DNA of 36,975 nt, taken from contig CANHEA010000020.1 of the NCBI GenBank assembly GCA_947459635.1, positions 1 through 36,975 of the forward strand. The letters run 5' to 3'. Both the position numbers and the translations under genes were made by a program. This document shows positions 8,151 through 15,951 of the stretch, piece after piece. Position 1 is the first letter of the stretch; each line of letters begins with the position of its first letter. The notes under the pieces were generated by a model. It had not been told where the DNA came from and did not search any database. It was given only the letters and a program-made list of their open reading frames with translations. This DNA is from Flavobacteriaceae bacterium. Its GTDB lineage: Bacteria; Bacteroidota; Bacteroidia; Flavobacteriales; Flavobacteriaceae.

Positions 8151-8265
8151 GGAGTCCTAGCCCTGATAGCAGTGGAAATCCTTTTTTGTTTTAGGAAAAA
8201 CACCTCGACTGCGCTCGGTGTGACAAAACAAAAAAGATTGCAACGGATAGCAGGTTCCCGGCTCC
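8151..8265 (+). repeat. Structured intergenic repeat, left copy (inverted partner at 8984-9071)
   Basis: Begins GGAGTCCTAGCCCTGATAGC and ends GGATAGCAGG...GGCTCC. GGAG/CTCC and CCTG/CAGG pair at the outside. Inside, ATCCTTTTTTGTTTT pairs with AAAACAAAAAAGAT, enclosing CACC...GGTG. The same outer halves recur in inverse orientation at 8984-9071 with a different central hairpin. It fills the gap between the DUF4254 stop and the GT9 start and could end or attenuate transcription. The pattern resembles REP/REPIN-type elements of Flavobacterium genomes; no transposase is nearby. Confidence 0.75.
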
Positions 8266-8270
8266 TGAAA

Positions 8271-8876
8271 TTACTTTTTATTTTGATACAACACCGGATT
8301 CAACTCATCGTCGTTGTACATCTTCATTTGTTTGTAGACCTTCATAAATTTGTCGCCGTTTTCAATGTCTTGAATGAGATCATCGATAGCAGTAGACAAA
8401 TCGCTTCTTTGTTCTAAAAGCACATTGAGTTTCGCTTGACATTTGTCTTTGTGGTCTTGTGAAGCTTCTGGGCGTGTAACTTCTTCGTGCATGTGGTAAA
8501 TTTTCAATGCTAAAATCGACAACCTATCGAAGGCCCAAGCTGGACTTTCAGAATTGATTTTTGCGGTTGGTTTTACTTTTACCTGATGGTATTTTTGCAA
8601 AAAGTAGCTGTCGATATATTCTACCATGTCGGTGCGCTCTTGGTTCGAGGCATCAATTCTTCTTTTCAGTGTTAATGCTGCAACCGGGTCGATTTGCGGG
8701 TCACGAATGATATCCTCGAAATGCCATTGCACCGTATCAATCCAGTTTTTGTGATACAACAAATGCTCAAATTGCTCTTTGGGATAAGGGTTGTTAATGG
8801 GTTGATCTACATTATCAAACTGATGATAATCTTGGATGCTTCTTTCGAAAACGGCATAGGCAAGTTTAGAAAACAT
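8271..8876 (-). CDS. DUF4254 domain-containing protein
   Basis: A 201-residue, charged, mainly helical protein without signal peptide or membrane segment. Motifs such as HLLYHKNWIDTVQWHFEDI and RDPQID at about residues 38-62 and KRRIDASNQERTDMVEYID at about 71-89 match the DUF4254 family of Bacteroidota. The family often neighbours a heptosyltransferase, as here, which hints at LPS core metabolism, but no activity is known to me. A TATCTTTG box 20 nt upstream supports the ATG at 8876. The whole gene is bracketed by inverted copies of the same repeat element, an unusual setting. Confidence 0.85.
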   Translation of the reverse strand: MFSKLAYAVFERSIQDYHQFDNVDQPINNPYPKEQFEHLLYHKNWIDTVQWHFEDIIRDPQIDPVAALTLKRRIDASNQERTDMVEYIDSYFLQKYHQVKVKPTAKINSESPAWAFDRLSILALKIYHMHEEVTRPEASQDHKDKCQAKLNVLLEQRSDLSTAIDDLIQDIENGDKFMKVYKQMKMYNDDELNPVLYQNKK

Positions 8877-8895
8877 ATCTTTGAATTTTAAAAGA

Positions 8896-8903
8896 CAAAG
8901 ATA
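8896..8903 (-). promoter_or_regulatory. -7 box for DUF4254
   Basis: TATCTTTG on the minus strand, a textbook Bacteroidota -7 element, lies 20 nt upstream of the ATG at 8876. No clear -33 TTG is seen. Confidence 0.55.
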
Positions 8904-8940
8904 CTTTTTATACTTTTACGAGAGAAAAAAAGTTACCTTT

Positions 8941-8980
8941 CTGAGTTACTAAGTTTCTGAGATACTGAGATGCTGAGTTT
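8941..8980. repeat. Five tandem 8-bp units (CTGAGNNN)
   Basis: Units are CTGAGTTA, CTAAGTTT, CTGAGATA, CTGAGATG and CTGAGTTT. The exact 8-bp period sits between the DUF4254 promoter and the right structured repeat. It has no open frame of note; it may be a slippage-prone microsatellite or part of a larger intergenic element. Confidence 0.7.
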
Positions 8981-8983
8981 TTA

Positions 8984-9071
8984 GGAGCTATTTCCTGCTA
9001 TCCGTTGCAATCTTTTATGGCGAACGCCGCCACAAAAGGATTTCCACTGCTATCAGGGCTAGGGTTTCTCC
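8984..9071 (-). repeat. Structured intergenic repeat, right copy (inverted partner at 8151-8265)
   Basis: Read on the minus strand, it contains CCTGATAGCAGTGGAAATCC and GATTGCAACGGATAGCAGG, both shared with the left copy. Its own central hairpin is TGGCG-GCGTT-CGCCA, extended by TTTT/AAAA and ATC/GAT pairs. Ends pair as GGAG/CTCC. The two copies point toward each other around DUF4254. Conserved outer arms with a replaced centre suggest selection on structure or a mobile repeat family. Confidence 0.75.
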
Positions 9072-9101
9072 TAACATTTAAAATATCATTGATCATGTCC
9101 T

Positions 9102-9160
9102 CCCGAGCGCAGTCGAGGGATTTTTATAATAAACAAAAGAACCCCTCGACTGCGCTCGGG
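9102..9160. repeat. Perfect 18-bp inverted repeat in the upp leader
   Basis: CCCGAGCGCAGTCGAGGG (9102-9119) and its exact reverse complement (9143-9160) are separated by 23 AT-rich nt, so RNA from here would form a strong hairpin ending 18 nt before the upp ATG. The 16-nt core CCTCGACTGCGCTCGG also occurs inside the left structured repeat (8203-8218). It is GC-rich against an AT-rich background, so it is a dispersed repeat rather than ordinary leader sequence. Confidence 0.8.
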
Positions 9161-9178
9161 GAGACAAAAAAAGTCAAT

Positions 9179-9832
9179 ATGCAAATTCATTATCTATCCG
9201 AAGACAACAGTGTTTTAAATCACTTTTTAGGTCAAATCCGAAACGTCAATGTGCAACATGATAGCATGCGTTTTCGCAGGAATATAGAGCGAATCGGAGA
9301 AGTAATGGCGTACGAGTTGAGCAAAGACTTGCATTATAAAAACATCGAAATTCAAACACCATTGGGCATCAAGAAGACCACAGAAATTGAAGATCAGTTG
9401 GTCCTGTGCTCAATTCTTCGAGCGGGTTTGCCATTGCATTTGGGATTTTTAAATTTCTTCGACAGTGCTGAAAACGGATTTGTTTCGGCCTATCGCCATC
9501 ATCCGAACAATGATGATTTCTTTGATATTTTAGTCGAATATCAGGCGGTTCCGAATTTGCAAGACAAGACGTTGTTGTTAATTGATCCGATGTTAGCCAC
9601 AGGCCAATCGATGGTGGCAGTTTTTAACAAGCTGATGGAAAAAGGGTTGCCGAAAGAAATTCATATTGCGGTGATTATTGCGGCGCCACAGGGCATCGAA
9701 TATCTTGAAAACAATTTGCCGGACCATTGTCATTTGTGGGTGGCTACATTAGACGAAACCTTGAATGCTAAAAACTATATTGTTCCTGGTTTGGGCGATG
9801 CGGGCGATTTGGCTTACGGGAATAAATTGTAA
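9179..9832 (+). CDS. upp: Uracil phosphoribosyltransferase
   Basis: A 217-residue cytosolic salvage enzyme that makes UMP from uracil and PRPP. The PRPP loop LLIDPMLATGQSM is at residues 133-145, SILRAGLPL at 78-86, and the uracil-binding end PGLGDAGDLAYG at 203-214. The frame is open 58 codons further upstream, but that extension is only translated repeat DNA. MQIHYLSEDN at 9179 is the family start. A hairpin repeat ends 18 nt before it, and no TAnnTTTG box is visible in the repeat-filled upstream region, so its promoter is unclear. The 78-nt gap after the gene holds a short CGCAAAGACGCAAAG-type simple repeat (about 9847-9862). Confidence 0.95.
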   Translation: MQIHYLSEDNSVLNHFLGQIRNVNVQHDSMRFRRNIERIGEVMAYELSKDLHYKNIEIQTPLGIKKTTEIEDQLVLCSILRAGLPLHLGFLNFFDSAENGFVSAYRHHPNNDDFFDILVEYQAVPNLQDKTLLLIDPMLATGQSMVAVFNKLMEKGLPKEIHIAVIIAAPQGIEYLENNLPDHCHLWVATLDETLNAKNYIVPGLGDAGDLAYGNKL

Positions 9833-9910
9833 TTAATTTTTTTTTGCTCGCAAAGACGCAAAGTAAGATTACTAGGGATTGTTTTTGGCTTTTTGTTTTG
9901 TCCAGATCAA

Positions 9911-10840
9911 TTATACCTGCGCAAAAAAGGCAATAAAACTAACTACGAGTAATATCCATAATACTACTTCTTTTTTCCAATAGGCTTGCGCAGTTTCGAT
10001 GTGAGTGGTTGCAATCATCGCCAATGGAGCGAAAGTAAAGACCAGCAATTCATTCGATTTGTGTGGTGAAATCGCAAATACGGCCATTCCAATGACAATC
10101 GCAGAAAGTACTTTTTTGTACGTTGGATGCAAAATTAGCGGTCGATTGGCTAGCGAAAGCAAAAGCAAGACTACAAAAAACAATCCGATGGTTGCGTATA
10201 TAGAAAACGCTACGTTTTGGTTTTTGTTGGTGAAGTAATCTAGGCTAAGGTCGATGGTAGATTGCTCGATTAATCGCTGTATCCATTGCGTGTTGAAGTA
10301 CAATGCACTCCCCACAAAAAGAATGGCAATCGAGAAAAAAGCGATTATTGGCAAAAACCAATTTCTATAATCTCTAGCGACATGAAAAAGAATCGCAATA
10401 AAAATCAAGACAATAAAAAGGATGCTCCAAAAATGAAACAATGCAGCGATAAAAACCCACAACGAGGCGTCGAATATTTTTTCCTTAGAAGCTTTTAGAG
10501 AGTGCAGCGAGATAATTCGACGCGTCGCCAATAAGATAAAAAAATTGGAAAGCAACAAAGACGCATTATTGAAAATTCCTGGAAAAAACAGGAGGAATAA
10601 AAAAAACACCAACGCCGTATAAGCGCTGTCTTTGCTCAGTCCGTTCTTCTTAACGATAAAGTTTGTTATAAACATCGAGACAAATACAACACCCAAAAAA
10701 ACACATTTAGAAACTAGGTTAAACAACGAATTGTCTGCCGTAACGTGCTTTAATTGGTAGTAAAAAAAGAAAAATAGCAACCCTAAAATTACAGCTGAAT
10801 AATTTAATGGTGTAGATTTTCTAAAAAAACTTGTAATCAT
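9911..10840 (-). CDS. DUF6427 family integral membrane protein
   Basis: A 309-residue protein that is almost entirely hydrophobic, with about eight to nine membrane segments and short loops. The start MITSFFRKSTPLNY, the RRIISLHSLKASKEKIFDA loop near residue 107 and the overall length match the flavobacterial DUF6427 family. The family has no known function that I can name; conserved linkage with upp, DUF6341 and purD is typical for flavobacteria. Its start lies back to back with the DUF6341 promoter. A TATATTTA sequence upstream on the minus strand is a possible but imperfect -7 box. Confidence 0.8.
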   Translation of the reverse strand: MITSFFRKSTPLNYSAVILGLLFFFFYYQLKHVTADNSLFNLVSKCVFLGVVFVSMFITNFIVKKNGLSKDSAYTALVFFLFLLFFPGIFNNASLLLSNFFILLATRRIISLHSLKASKEKIFDASLWVFIAALFHFWSILFIVLIFIAILFHVARDYRNWFLPIIAFFSIAILFVGSALYFNTQWIQRLIEQSTIDLSLDYFTNKNQNVAFSIYATIGLFFVVLLLLSLANRPLILHPTYKKVLSAIVIGMAVFAISPHKSNELLVFTFAPLAMIATTHIETAQAYWKKEVVLWILLVVSFIAFFAQV

Positions 10841-10860
10841 AAGGATATTTTATACTTTTG
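10831..10860 (+). promoter_or_regulatory. Promoter for DUF6341
   Basis: TTG (10831-10833), 19 nt, then TACTTTTG (10853-10860): full agreement with TTG-N17-23-TAnnTTTG. The ATG follows at 10893. The -33 element overlaps the start of the divergent DUF6427 gene. Confidence 0.7.
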
Positions 10861-10892
10861 TGTCTGTAAATATACTACTAACACTACGTAAA

Positions 10893-11126
10893 ATGAAAGC
10901 ATTTTTTGAAGGAATACAATGGTTATTTGAAAACATCTTATTTGCTCCACATAATTATTTGAGAGAATTAGAGCTTTCTCAATGGTTTACTGCCAACATT
11001 ATCAATTGGATTTTCATGGCTATTTGCAGTTATGCAACTTGGTATTGGTGTAAACAACTTACAATGCACAAAAACAGTGGCGAAGAAAATCAAGATACAA
11101 CGGCACATTCTTTCTTAACCAAGTAG
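10893..11126 (+). CDS. DUF6341 family small membrane protein
   Basis: A 77-residue protein with one or two hydrophobic segments (LFENILFAPHNYL, and IINWIFMAICSYATWYW) and a hydrophilic tail. It matches the small flavobacterial DUF6341 family. The frame is open 11 codons upstream of the ATG at 10893, but those codons overlap or adjoin the promoter, so the later start is right. Its stop overlaps the end of the convergent purD gene by 12 bp. Function unknown. Confidence 0.8.
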   Translation: MKAFFEGIQWLFENILFAPHNYLRELELSQWFTANIINWIFMAICSYATWYWCKQLTMHKNSGEENQDTTAHSFLTK

Positions 11127-12392
11127 GTCGAAACCGATATCTTTTCTATAATACATCGTATCAAAATGTAGTTTTTCTATGTTTTGATACGATTTTTTTA
11201 CGGCCTCTTGGTAATCATTGCCATAAGAAGTCACTGCCAGAACTCTACCTCCATTGCTTAGCACTTTCCCGTTTTCTAGCTTTGTTCCTGCGTGAAAAAC
11301 AATAGAGCCGTCAACTTGACCAAGGCCAGATATTTCCTTTCCTTTTTCATAGTCTTCAGGATATCCACCGGAAACAACCATAACAGTTGTCGCGGTTCTT
11401 GCATCAATTTCGAGTTGAATTTCATCCAACTTTTGCTTGGCTACCGCCACAAATAATTCAACCAAATCATTCTTCAATCTCGGAATAACCACTTCGGTTT
11501 CTGGATCGCCCATTCTAACATTATATTCAATGACAATTGGCTCTCCTTTTACATTGATCAGACCTATAAAGACAAACCCTTTGTACGGAATTTCGTCTTT
11601 TTTCAAGCCTTCAATAGTTGGAATGACAATCCGTTGTTCTATTTTTTCTAACAACACGGCGTCCGCAAATGGCACTGGAGAAATAGCTCCCATGCCGCCT
11701 GTATTCAGTCCAGTATCGCCTTCTCCTATTCTTTTGTAATCTTTGGCCGTGGGCAGAATTTTGTAATTTTTGCCATCAGTCAATACGAAACAACTCAATT
11801 CAATTCCGTCGAGAAATTCTTCGATGACCACTTTTGAACTCGCATGCCCGAATTTAGCGTCTACTAGCATATTGCGCAATTCTTGCTTGGCTTCATTTAG
11901 ATTATTCAAAATCAGCACGCCTTTTCCAGCGGCCAATCCATCCGCTTTCAACACGTACGGTGGCTGCAAAGTTTCTAAAAACCGGTAGCCTTTTTCAACT
12001 GTATCTTTGGTAAAACTATCGTAAGCGGCTGTTGGAACACGATGTTTAATCATAAATTCTTTCGCAAATTCTTTACTTCCTTCGAGTTGCGCACCAAGTT
12101 TTGATGGACCAATTACCGGAATTGATTGCAGTTCTTTGTCGTTTAAAAAGAAATCGAAAATACCATGAACTAATGGGTCTTCAGGGCCAACAACTACCAT
12201 TTCGATGTTTTCTGCAAGTACTAGTTTTTTGATGGCTTCGAAATCGGTTGGATTGATGTTGACATTCGTCGCAATCGAATCCGTTCCGGCATTTCCTGGC
12301 GCGACGAAAAGTTGGGTGCAAAGTGGAGATTGCGTCATTTTCCAAGCGAAAGCATGTTCTCTGCCGCCCGATCCTAAAAGTAAAATATTCAT
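11115..12392 (-). CDS. purD: Phosphoribosylamine--glycine ligase
   Basis: A 425-residue ATP-grasp enzyme (GAR synthetase) for the second step of de novo purine synthesis, joining phosphoribosylamine and glycine. The start MNILLLGSGGREHAFAWK, APGNAGT near residue 32, KADGLAAGKGV near 150 and NTGGMGAISP near 230 are diagnostic, and the late NVRMGDPETE motif binds metal. The frame extends 25 codons upstream, but ATG 12392 gives the family N-terminus and follows a TATTTTTG box at 12423-12416. Length is normal and all motifs look intact. Confidence 0.96.
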   Translation of the reverse strand: MNILLLGSGGREHAFAWKMTQSPLCTQLFVAPGNAGTDSIATNVNINPTDFEAIKKLVLAENIEMVVVGPEDPLVHGIFDFFLNDKELQSIPVIGPSKLGAQLEGSKEFAKEFMIKHRVPTAAYDSFTKDTVEKGYRFLETLQPPYVLKADGLAAGKGVLILNNLNEAKQELRNMLVDAKFGHASSKVVIEEFLDGIELSCFVLTDGKNYKILPTAKDYKRIGEGDTGLNTGGMGAISPVPFADAVLLEKIEQRIVIPTIEGLKKDEIPYKGFVFIGLINVKGEPIVIEYNVRMGDPETEVVIPRLKNDLVELFVAVAKQKLDEIQLEIDARTATTVMVVSGGYPEDYEKGKEISGLGQVDGSIVFHAGTKLENGKVLSNGGRVLAVTSYGNDYQEAVKKSYQNIEKLHFDTMYYRKDIGFDLLG

Positions 12393-12415
12393 AAGTGTTG
12401 TTTCGTTGTGTGCGA

Positions 12416-12423
12416 CAAAAATA
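12416..12423 (-). promoter_or_regulatory. -7 box for purD
   Basis: TATTTTTG on the minus strand, 24 nt upstream of the purD ATG at 12392. The -33 TTG is not evident. It supports the shorter purD start. Confidence 0.5.
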
Positions 12424-12505
12424 CTGGGTTTTGAATGTTTTTTGTAATTAAATATTAAAAAATTCAAGCTTCTAATATGATAGTTGGGATGAAAGATTAT
12501 TTTTG

Positions 12506-13843
12506 ATGAAAAATAAGAGTGTCGTGTTGAATCTTTTTAATCTTACGTTGCGACTGAACGGTTTTCCGATTGCGAAAGCGAAGACGGAGTTGGATAGAAT
12601 TATCTCGCTTTCTAAAGATGATTATAAGACCTTTTTAACACAGAAAAAGAAAGAAATTTTCGACTATCACTTGCTACACAATTCCCACTATAAGAGCATC
12701 ATTGGCGGTAAGAGGATTGAAAATTGGGGAGACATTCCCGTGATGAAAAAAGTACATTTTCAAAAACCTTTAGAAGAAAGGCTCTCGAACGAATTCACTC
12801 GAAAAAATGTGTACATCAACAAGACTTCGGGTTCCAGTGGAGATCCATTTGTGTTTGCCAAAGATAAGTTTTGTCATGCGTTGATCTGGGTCAATATCAT
12901 GCGCCGTTTTCAATGGTATGGCTTAGATTTTAACCATTCTTGGCAGGCGCGTTTTTACGGAATGCCACTCGATTTTATTGCCAATACACAATTGCGTCTC
13001 AAAGATTTTTTAAGTCACCGCTATCGCTTTAATATTTTTGACTTTTCCGATGCCGCCATGCAAAAAATGGTAGCAAAGTTTCGAAGTACCAAGTTTGATT
13101 ATATCAATGGCTACACCAATTCGATTGTGCTATTGGCAAAATACCTGCAGCAAGAAGATTTGTTTTTAGATGCGATTTGTCCAAGTTTGAAAGTGTGCAT
13201 TGTTACTTCTGAAATGTTATTTGATGTTGATAAGAAATTATTGGAAGAGCGATTTAGAATTCCAATCATCAATGAATATGGCAGCGCTGAGTTAGATATT
13301 ATAGCTTTAGAAAATCCAGAAGGAATTTGGATGATCAATTCTGAAACACTATTTGTAGAGATTTTAGATGAAAATGACCAGGTTTTGCCCTATGGTCAGG
13401 AAGGCAGAATTGTAGTTACATCCCTTTATAACAAAGCACATCCGATGATACGTTATGAAGTTGGAGACATTGGCATCCTTGACGAAAAAAGCACACTTCA
13501 ACGCCCTATTCTCAAAAAGTTGACTGGGAGAACCAATGACATTGCCGTGTTACCAAGCGGAAAGAAATCGCCTGGAATGACTTTTTATTCTATAACCAAA
13601 AGACTTTTTGATGATGAGGGCAATGTTAAAGAATTTGTCATTACGCAAACCAAACTGGACACCTTTGAAATTGAATATACCAGCGAAAGAGCACTATCAA
13701 CAAAAGAAATTGAAGAAATAGAACGCGTCTTGGGGCAGTTTCTTGAACCCAATTTGAATTACCTATTTGTTCGAAAAGACACCATCGAAAGAGGCAAAAG
13801 TGGAAAGTTAAAACAATTTAAGTCGATGGTTTCAGTTTCTTGA
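12506..13843 (+). CDS. PaaK/CapK-like adenylate-forming enzyme
   Basis: A 445-residue protein of the phenylacetate-CoA ligase / CapK / coenzyme F390 synthetase group. The AMP-binding loop KTSGSSGDPF lies at residues 106-115, NEYGSAELD is near 255, and RYEVGDIG near 315 is the adenylation motif. CapK-type members are common in capsule and O-antigen regions and probably activate an acyl or amino-acid group for glycan decoration. This gene converges on the polysaccharide operon with a 26-bp overlap of the GT2 end, so a link is plausible but not shown. A TATTTTTG box abuts the ATG (12498-12505), an odd arrangement. True substrate unknown. Confidence 0.82.
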   Translation: MKNKSVVLNLFNLTLRLNGFPIAKAKTELDRIISLSKDDYKTFLTQKKKEIFDYHLLHNSHYKSIIGGKRIENWGDIPVMKKVHFQKPLEERLSNEFTRKNVYINKTSGSSGDPFVFAKDKFCHALIWVNIMRRFQWYGLDFNHSWQARFYGMPLDFIANTQLRLKDFLSHRYRFNIFDFSDAAMQKMVAKFRSTKFDYINGYTNSIVLLAKYLQQEDLFLDAICPSLKVCIVTSEMLFDVDKKLLEERFRIPIINEYGSAELDIIALENPEGIWMINSETLFVEILDENDQVLPYGQEGRIVVTSLYNKAHPMIRYEVGDIGILDEKSTLQRPILKKLTGRTNDIAVLPSGKKSPGMTFYSITKRLFDDEGNVKEFVITQTKLDTFEIEYTSERALSTKEIEEIERVLGQFLEPNLNYLFVRKDTIERGKSGKLKQFKSMVSVS

Positions 13844-14597
13844 TATACCTCGGCTTAATCACCAATTGCGTAAATAAAAACCCCGCCAAACAACAGAGGG
13901 AGACGAATACATTAAGCCGATGAAATAGTCTATAAACCCTGAAATTGTGTTGAATTAGTTTTAATTTTGAGGAAGAAATCGAATCTTTTCTAACGCGGTA
14001 AAAAGCCAAACTTTCTGGTATAACTTGCGCCGAACGAATTTTTTTTAAAACGGTCAACCAAACCATCCAATCTTGTCTTTTTCGAATACTTGAAATTGGT
14101 ATTTTCCCAAAAAAATAGGTATCATACATTCCAGTAAGATTCCCCACAAAATTGCAGAAAAACAATTGCCAATACTTTAGTTTTTGAGGTGCTTCAACGA
14201 GAACATTTAGTGGAATTCCTTCTTCGTTGATGCATTCATAAAAGGAATAAGTAAACGGAAGGTCATTTGACTCTAGAAATGCTACTTGTTTTTCTAGTTT
14301 TTCCGGCTTCCACAAATCATCAGAATCAAGAAAAGCAATATAACGCCCTTTGGCTAAGTCAATCGCTTGATTTCGAGCCACGCCTGCACCAGAATTTTTC
14401 TGCAATCGATAAAAACTAATTCTAGGATCAGCATTTATAAATTCATTTACAATTGACTCCGTATTGTCTGAAGAGCAGTCGTCAACAATTATCATTTCCC
14501 AAGGGGAGAAGGTTTGGCCCTGAACTGAGCGAATGGTATCCCCAATAAATTTTTCAGAATTATAGGTTGGAGTTATGATAGAAACTAAAACTTCCAT
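13818..14597 (-). CDS. Glycosyltransferase family 2
   Basis: A 259-residue GT-A enzyme. SIITPTYNSEKFIGDTIRSV (6-25), IIVDDCSSDNT (36-46), GVARNQAIDLAKGRYIAFLD (72-91) and the DSDD metal site (91-94) form the classic GT2 nucleotide-sugar fold. The C-terminus has one hydrophobic stretch (CCLAGFLFTQLVI) that may touch the membrane. It is the last gene of the polysaccharide operon, starting 1 nt after the sugar transferase stop; ATG 14597 is preferred to a start 11 codons earlier because it gives the family N-terminus. It likely adds one sugar to the lipid-linked unit. Donor and acceptor unknown. Confidence 0.9.
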   Translation of the reverse strand: MEVLVSIITPTYNSEKFIGDTIRSVQGQTFSPWEMIIVDDCSSDNTESIVNEFINADPRISFYRLQKNSGAGVARNQAIDLAKGRYIAFLDSDDLWKPEKLEKQVAFLESNDLPFTYSFYECINEEGIPLNVLVEAPQKLKYWQLFFCNFVGNLTGMYDTYFFGKIPISSIRKRQDWMVWLTVLKKIRSAQVIPESLAFYRVRKDSISSSKLKLIQHNFRVYRLFHRLNVFVSLCCLAGFLFTQLVIKPRYIKKLKPST

Positions 14598-14598
14598 T

Positions 14599-15951
14599 TT
14601 AGTAGGCTTTGGCTTCTCCTCGTATTGCATTGACTACAGTGGCAATAACGATTTTGACATCAAGTAAAACCGACCAGTTTTCAACATAAAAAATGTCATA
14701 TTTGACACGATAAATAATATCCGTATCATTCTCAACTTCACCTCTATAACCATTTGTTTGTGCTAGTCCAGTTATGCCAGGTTTTATAAAGTGTCGCACC
14801 ATAAATTTATCTATTTTTTGAGCGTACATTTCGGTATGACTTACCATATGAGGTCTGGGCCCGACCACTGACATGTCTCCTAAAAGAACATTAAAAAACT
14901 GCGGCAATTCGTCTATACTGGTTTTCCTAATAAATTTACCAACTGCCGTAATTCTAGGGTCATTTTTAGAAACTTGTTCTAAATCTGCAATTGCATTTAG
15001 ATTCATCGAACGGAACTTAATACAAGAAAATTCATTGTAATTAAGTCCATTGCGTTTTTGCCTAAAAAACACAGGACCTTTTGATTCTGCTTTAATAAAA
15101 ATTGCCATTAATGGAATCAACCAAGAAAGCAAGCCTACAATGACAATTAGTGAAAAAACGATGTCAAATCCTCTTTTGATGATTTTATTGGTCGCAATAT
15201 CTAACGGGATATTTCTCAAAGACAATATTGGTAAATAACCGTAATAATCCAATTTAAGTTTCCTTGAAAAAAACTCATTGTTGTCCGGAAGAAATTTCAG
15301 AATCTTTAGATTATTATCTGCGAAATCAATAACGTTGTTAATCTGTGTGTTAGATAAGGAATCTAACGAACAGTAAATCTCGTCAATGTTGCTGTCTAAA
15401 ACAAAAGAATAACAATCCTCAAGACTTGCATCATTTTCTTTTGAGGTGTTAAAAATCTTGGTCAATTGGTATCCATAGTCTGGATTATCTTTGAAAAAAG
15501 TTTCCAGTTGATCAACGTCTTTTCCGTGTCCAACAATAACTACTCTCCTGAAATTTCCTCCAAAATGCTCCCGATACTTCTTTAGAAAAAAGGCTACTGA
15601 TAATTTTGCAACAAAAACAGTTGCTAAACATGCAGATGTATAGAGTAATACTACTTTGGAGTCAGTATTTTTTGTGTAAATTCCAAAAAAGGCAAAGCAC
15701 GAAATGGTATATAAGATAAACTGCTTGACTAATTTGTTTACTATTGATAATACTTTGGTAAATCTATAAACCTCGTAAAAATCAACATTTATGGCAATTA
15801 CAACCCATGAAAATGATATAAAAAACGCAAAATAAAGTGAAAACAGATCTTGATAAAATACTAAATATGAAAACATATTAATTATTACCAAATCTAGTAA
15901 GTATGAAAAAGGCCTAATGTAAACTGAAAATCTTCGCGTTCTGTTTTTCAT
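14599..15951 (-). CDS. Polyprenyl-phosphate glycosyl-1-phosphate transferase (WcaJ/WbaP-like)
   Basis: A 450-residue initiating enzyme that moves a sugar-1-phosphate from a nucleotide sugar onto undecaprenyl phosphate. About four N-terminal membrane helices (to residue 125) are followed by a Rossmann-like CoA-binding-type region and a final membrane segment at about 265-290. The catalytic bacterial sugar transferase domain follows (PF02397; KFRSMN near 330, SIDELPQFFNVLLGDMSVVG, PRPH, KPGITGLAQ). The layout is that of long PHPT enzymes such as WcaJ. Its ATG overlaps the decarboxylase stop by one base (TAATG). It probably commits the operon's glycan; the first sugar cannot be read from sequence. 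Confidence 0.93.
   Translation of the reverse strand: MKNRTRRFSVYIRPFSYLLDLVIINMFSYLVFYQDLFSLYFAFFISFSWVVIAINVDFYEVYRFTKVLSIVNKLVKQFILYTISCFAFFGIYTKNTDSKVVLLYTSACLATVFVAKLSVAFFLKKYREHFGGNFRRVVIVGHGKDVDQLETFFKDNPDYGYQLTKIFNTSKENDASLEDCYSFVLDSNIDEIYCSLDSLSNTQINNVIDFADNNLKILKFLPDNNEFFSRKLKLDYYGYLPILSLRNIPLDIATNKIIKRGFDIVFSLIVIVGLLSWLIPLMAIFIKAESKGPVFFRQKRNGLNYNEFSCIKFRSMNLNAIADLEQVSKNDPRITAVGKFIRKTSIDELPQFFNVLLGDMSVVGPRPHMVSHTEMYAQKIDKFMVRHFIKPGITGLAQTNGYRGEVENDTDIIYRVKYDIFYVENWSVLLDVKIVIATVVNAIRGEAKAY

Noticed and set aside
8151..9071. Insertion sequence or composite transposon around DUF4254
   Set aside because: No transposase or target-site duplication is visible; the inverted elements are short and structured, so only a REP-like call is supported.
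9005..9178. 58-codon N-terminal extension of upp
   Set aside because: It is translated repeat DNA (structured repeat and hairpin) and the family start is MQIHYLSEDN at 9179.
12393..12467. Longer start for purD
   Set aside because: The extension contains the promoter box and purD proteins start directly at the MNILLLGSGGREH strand.
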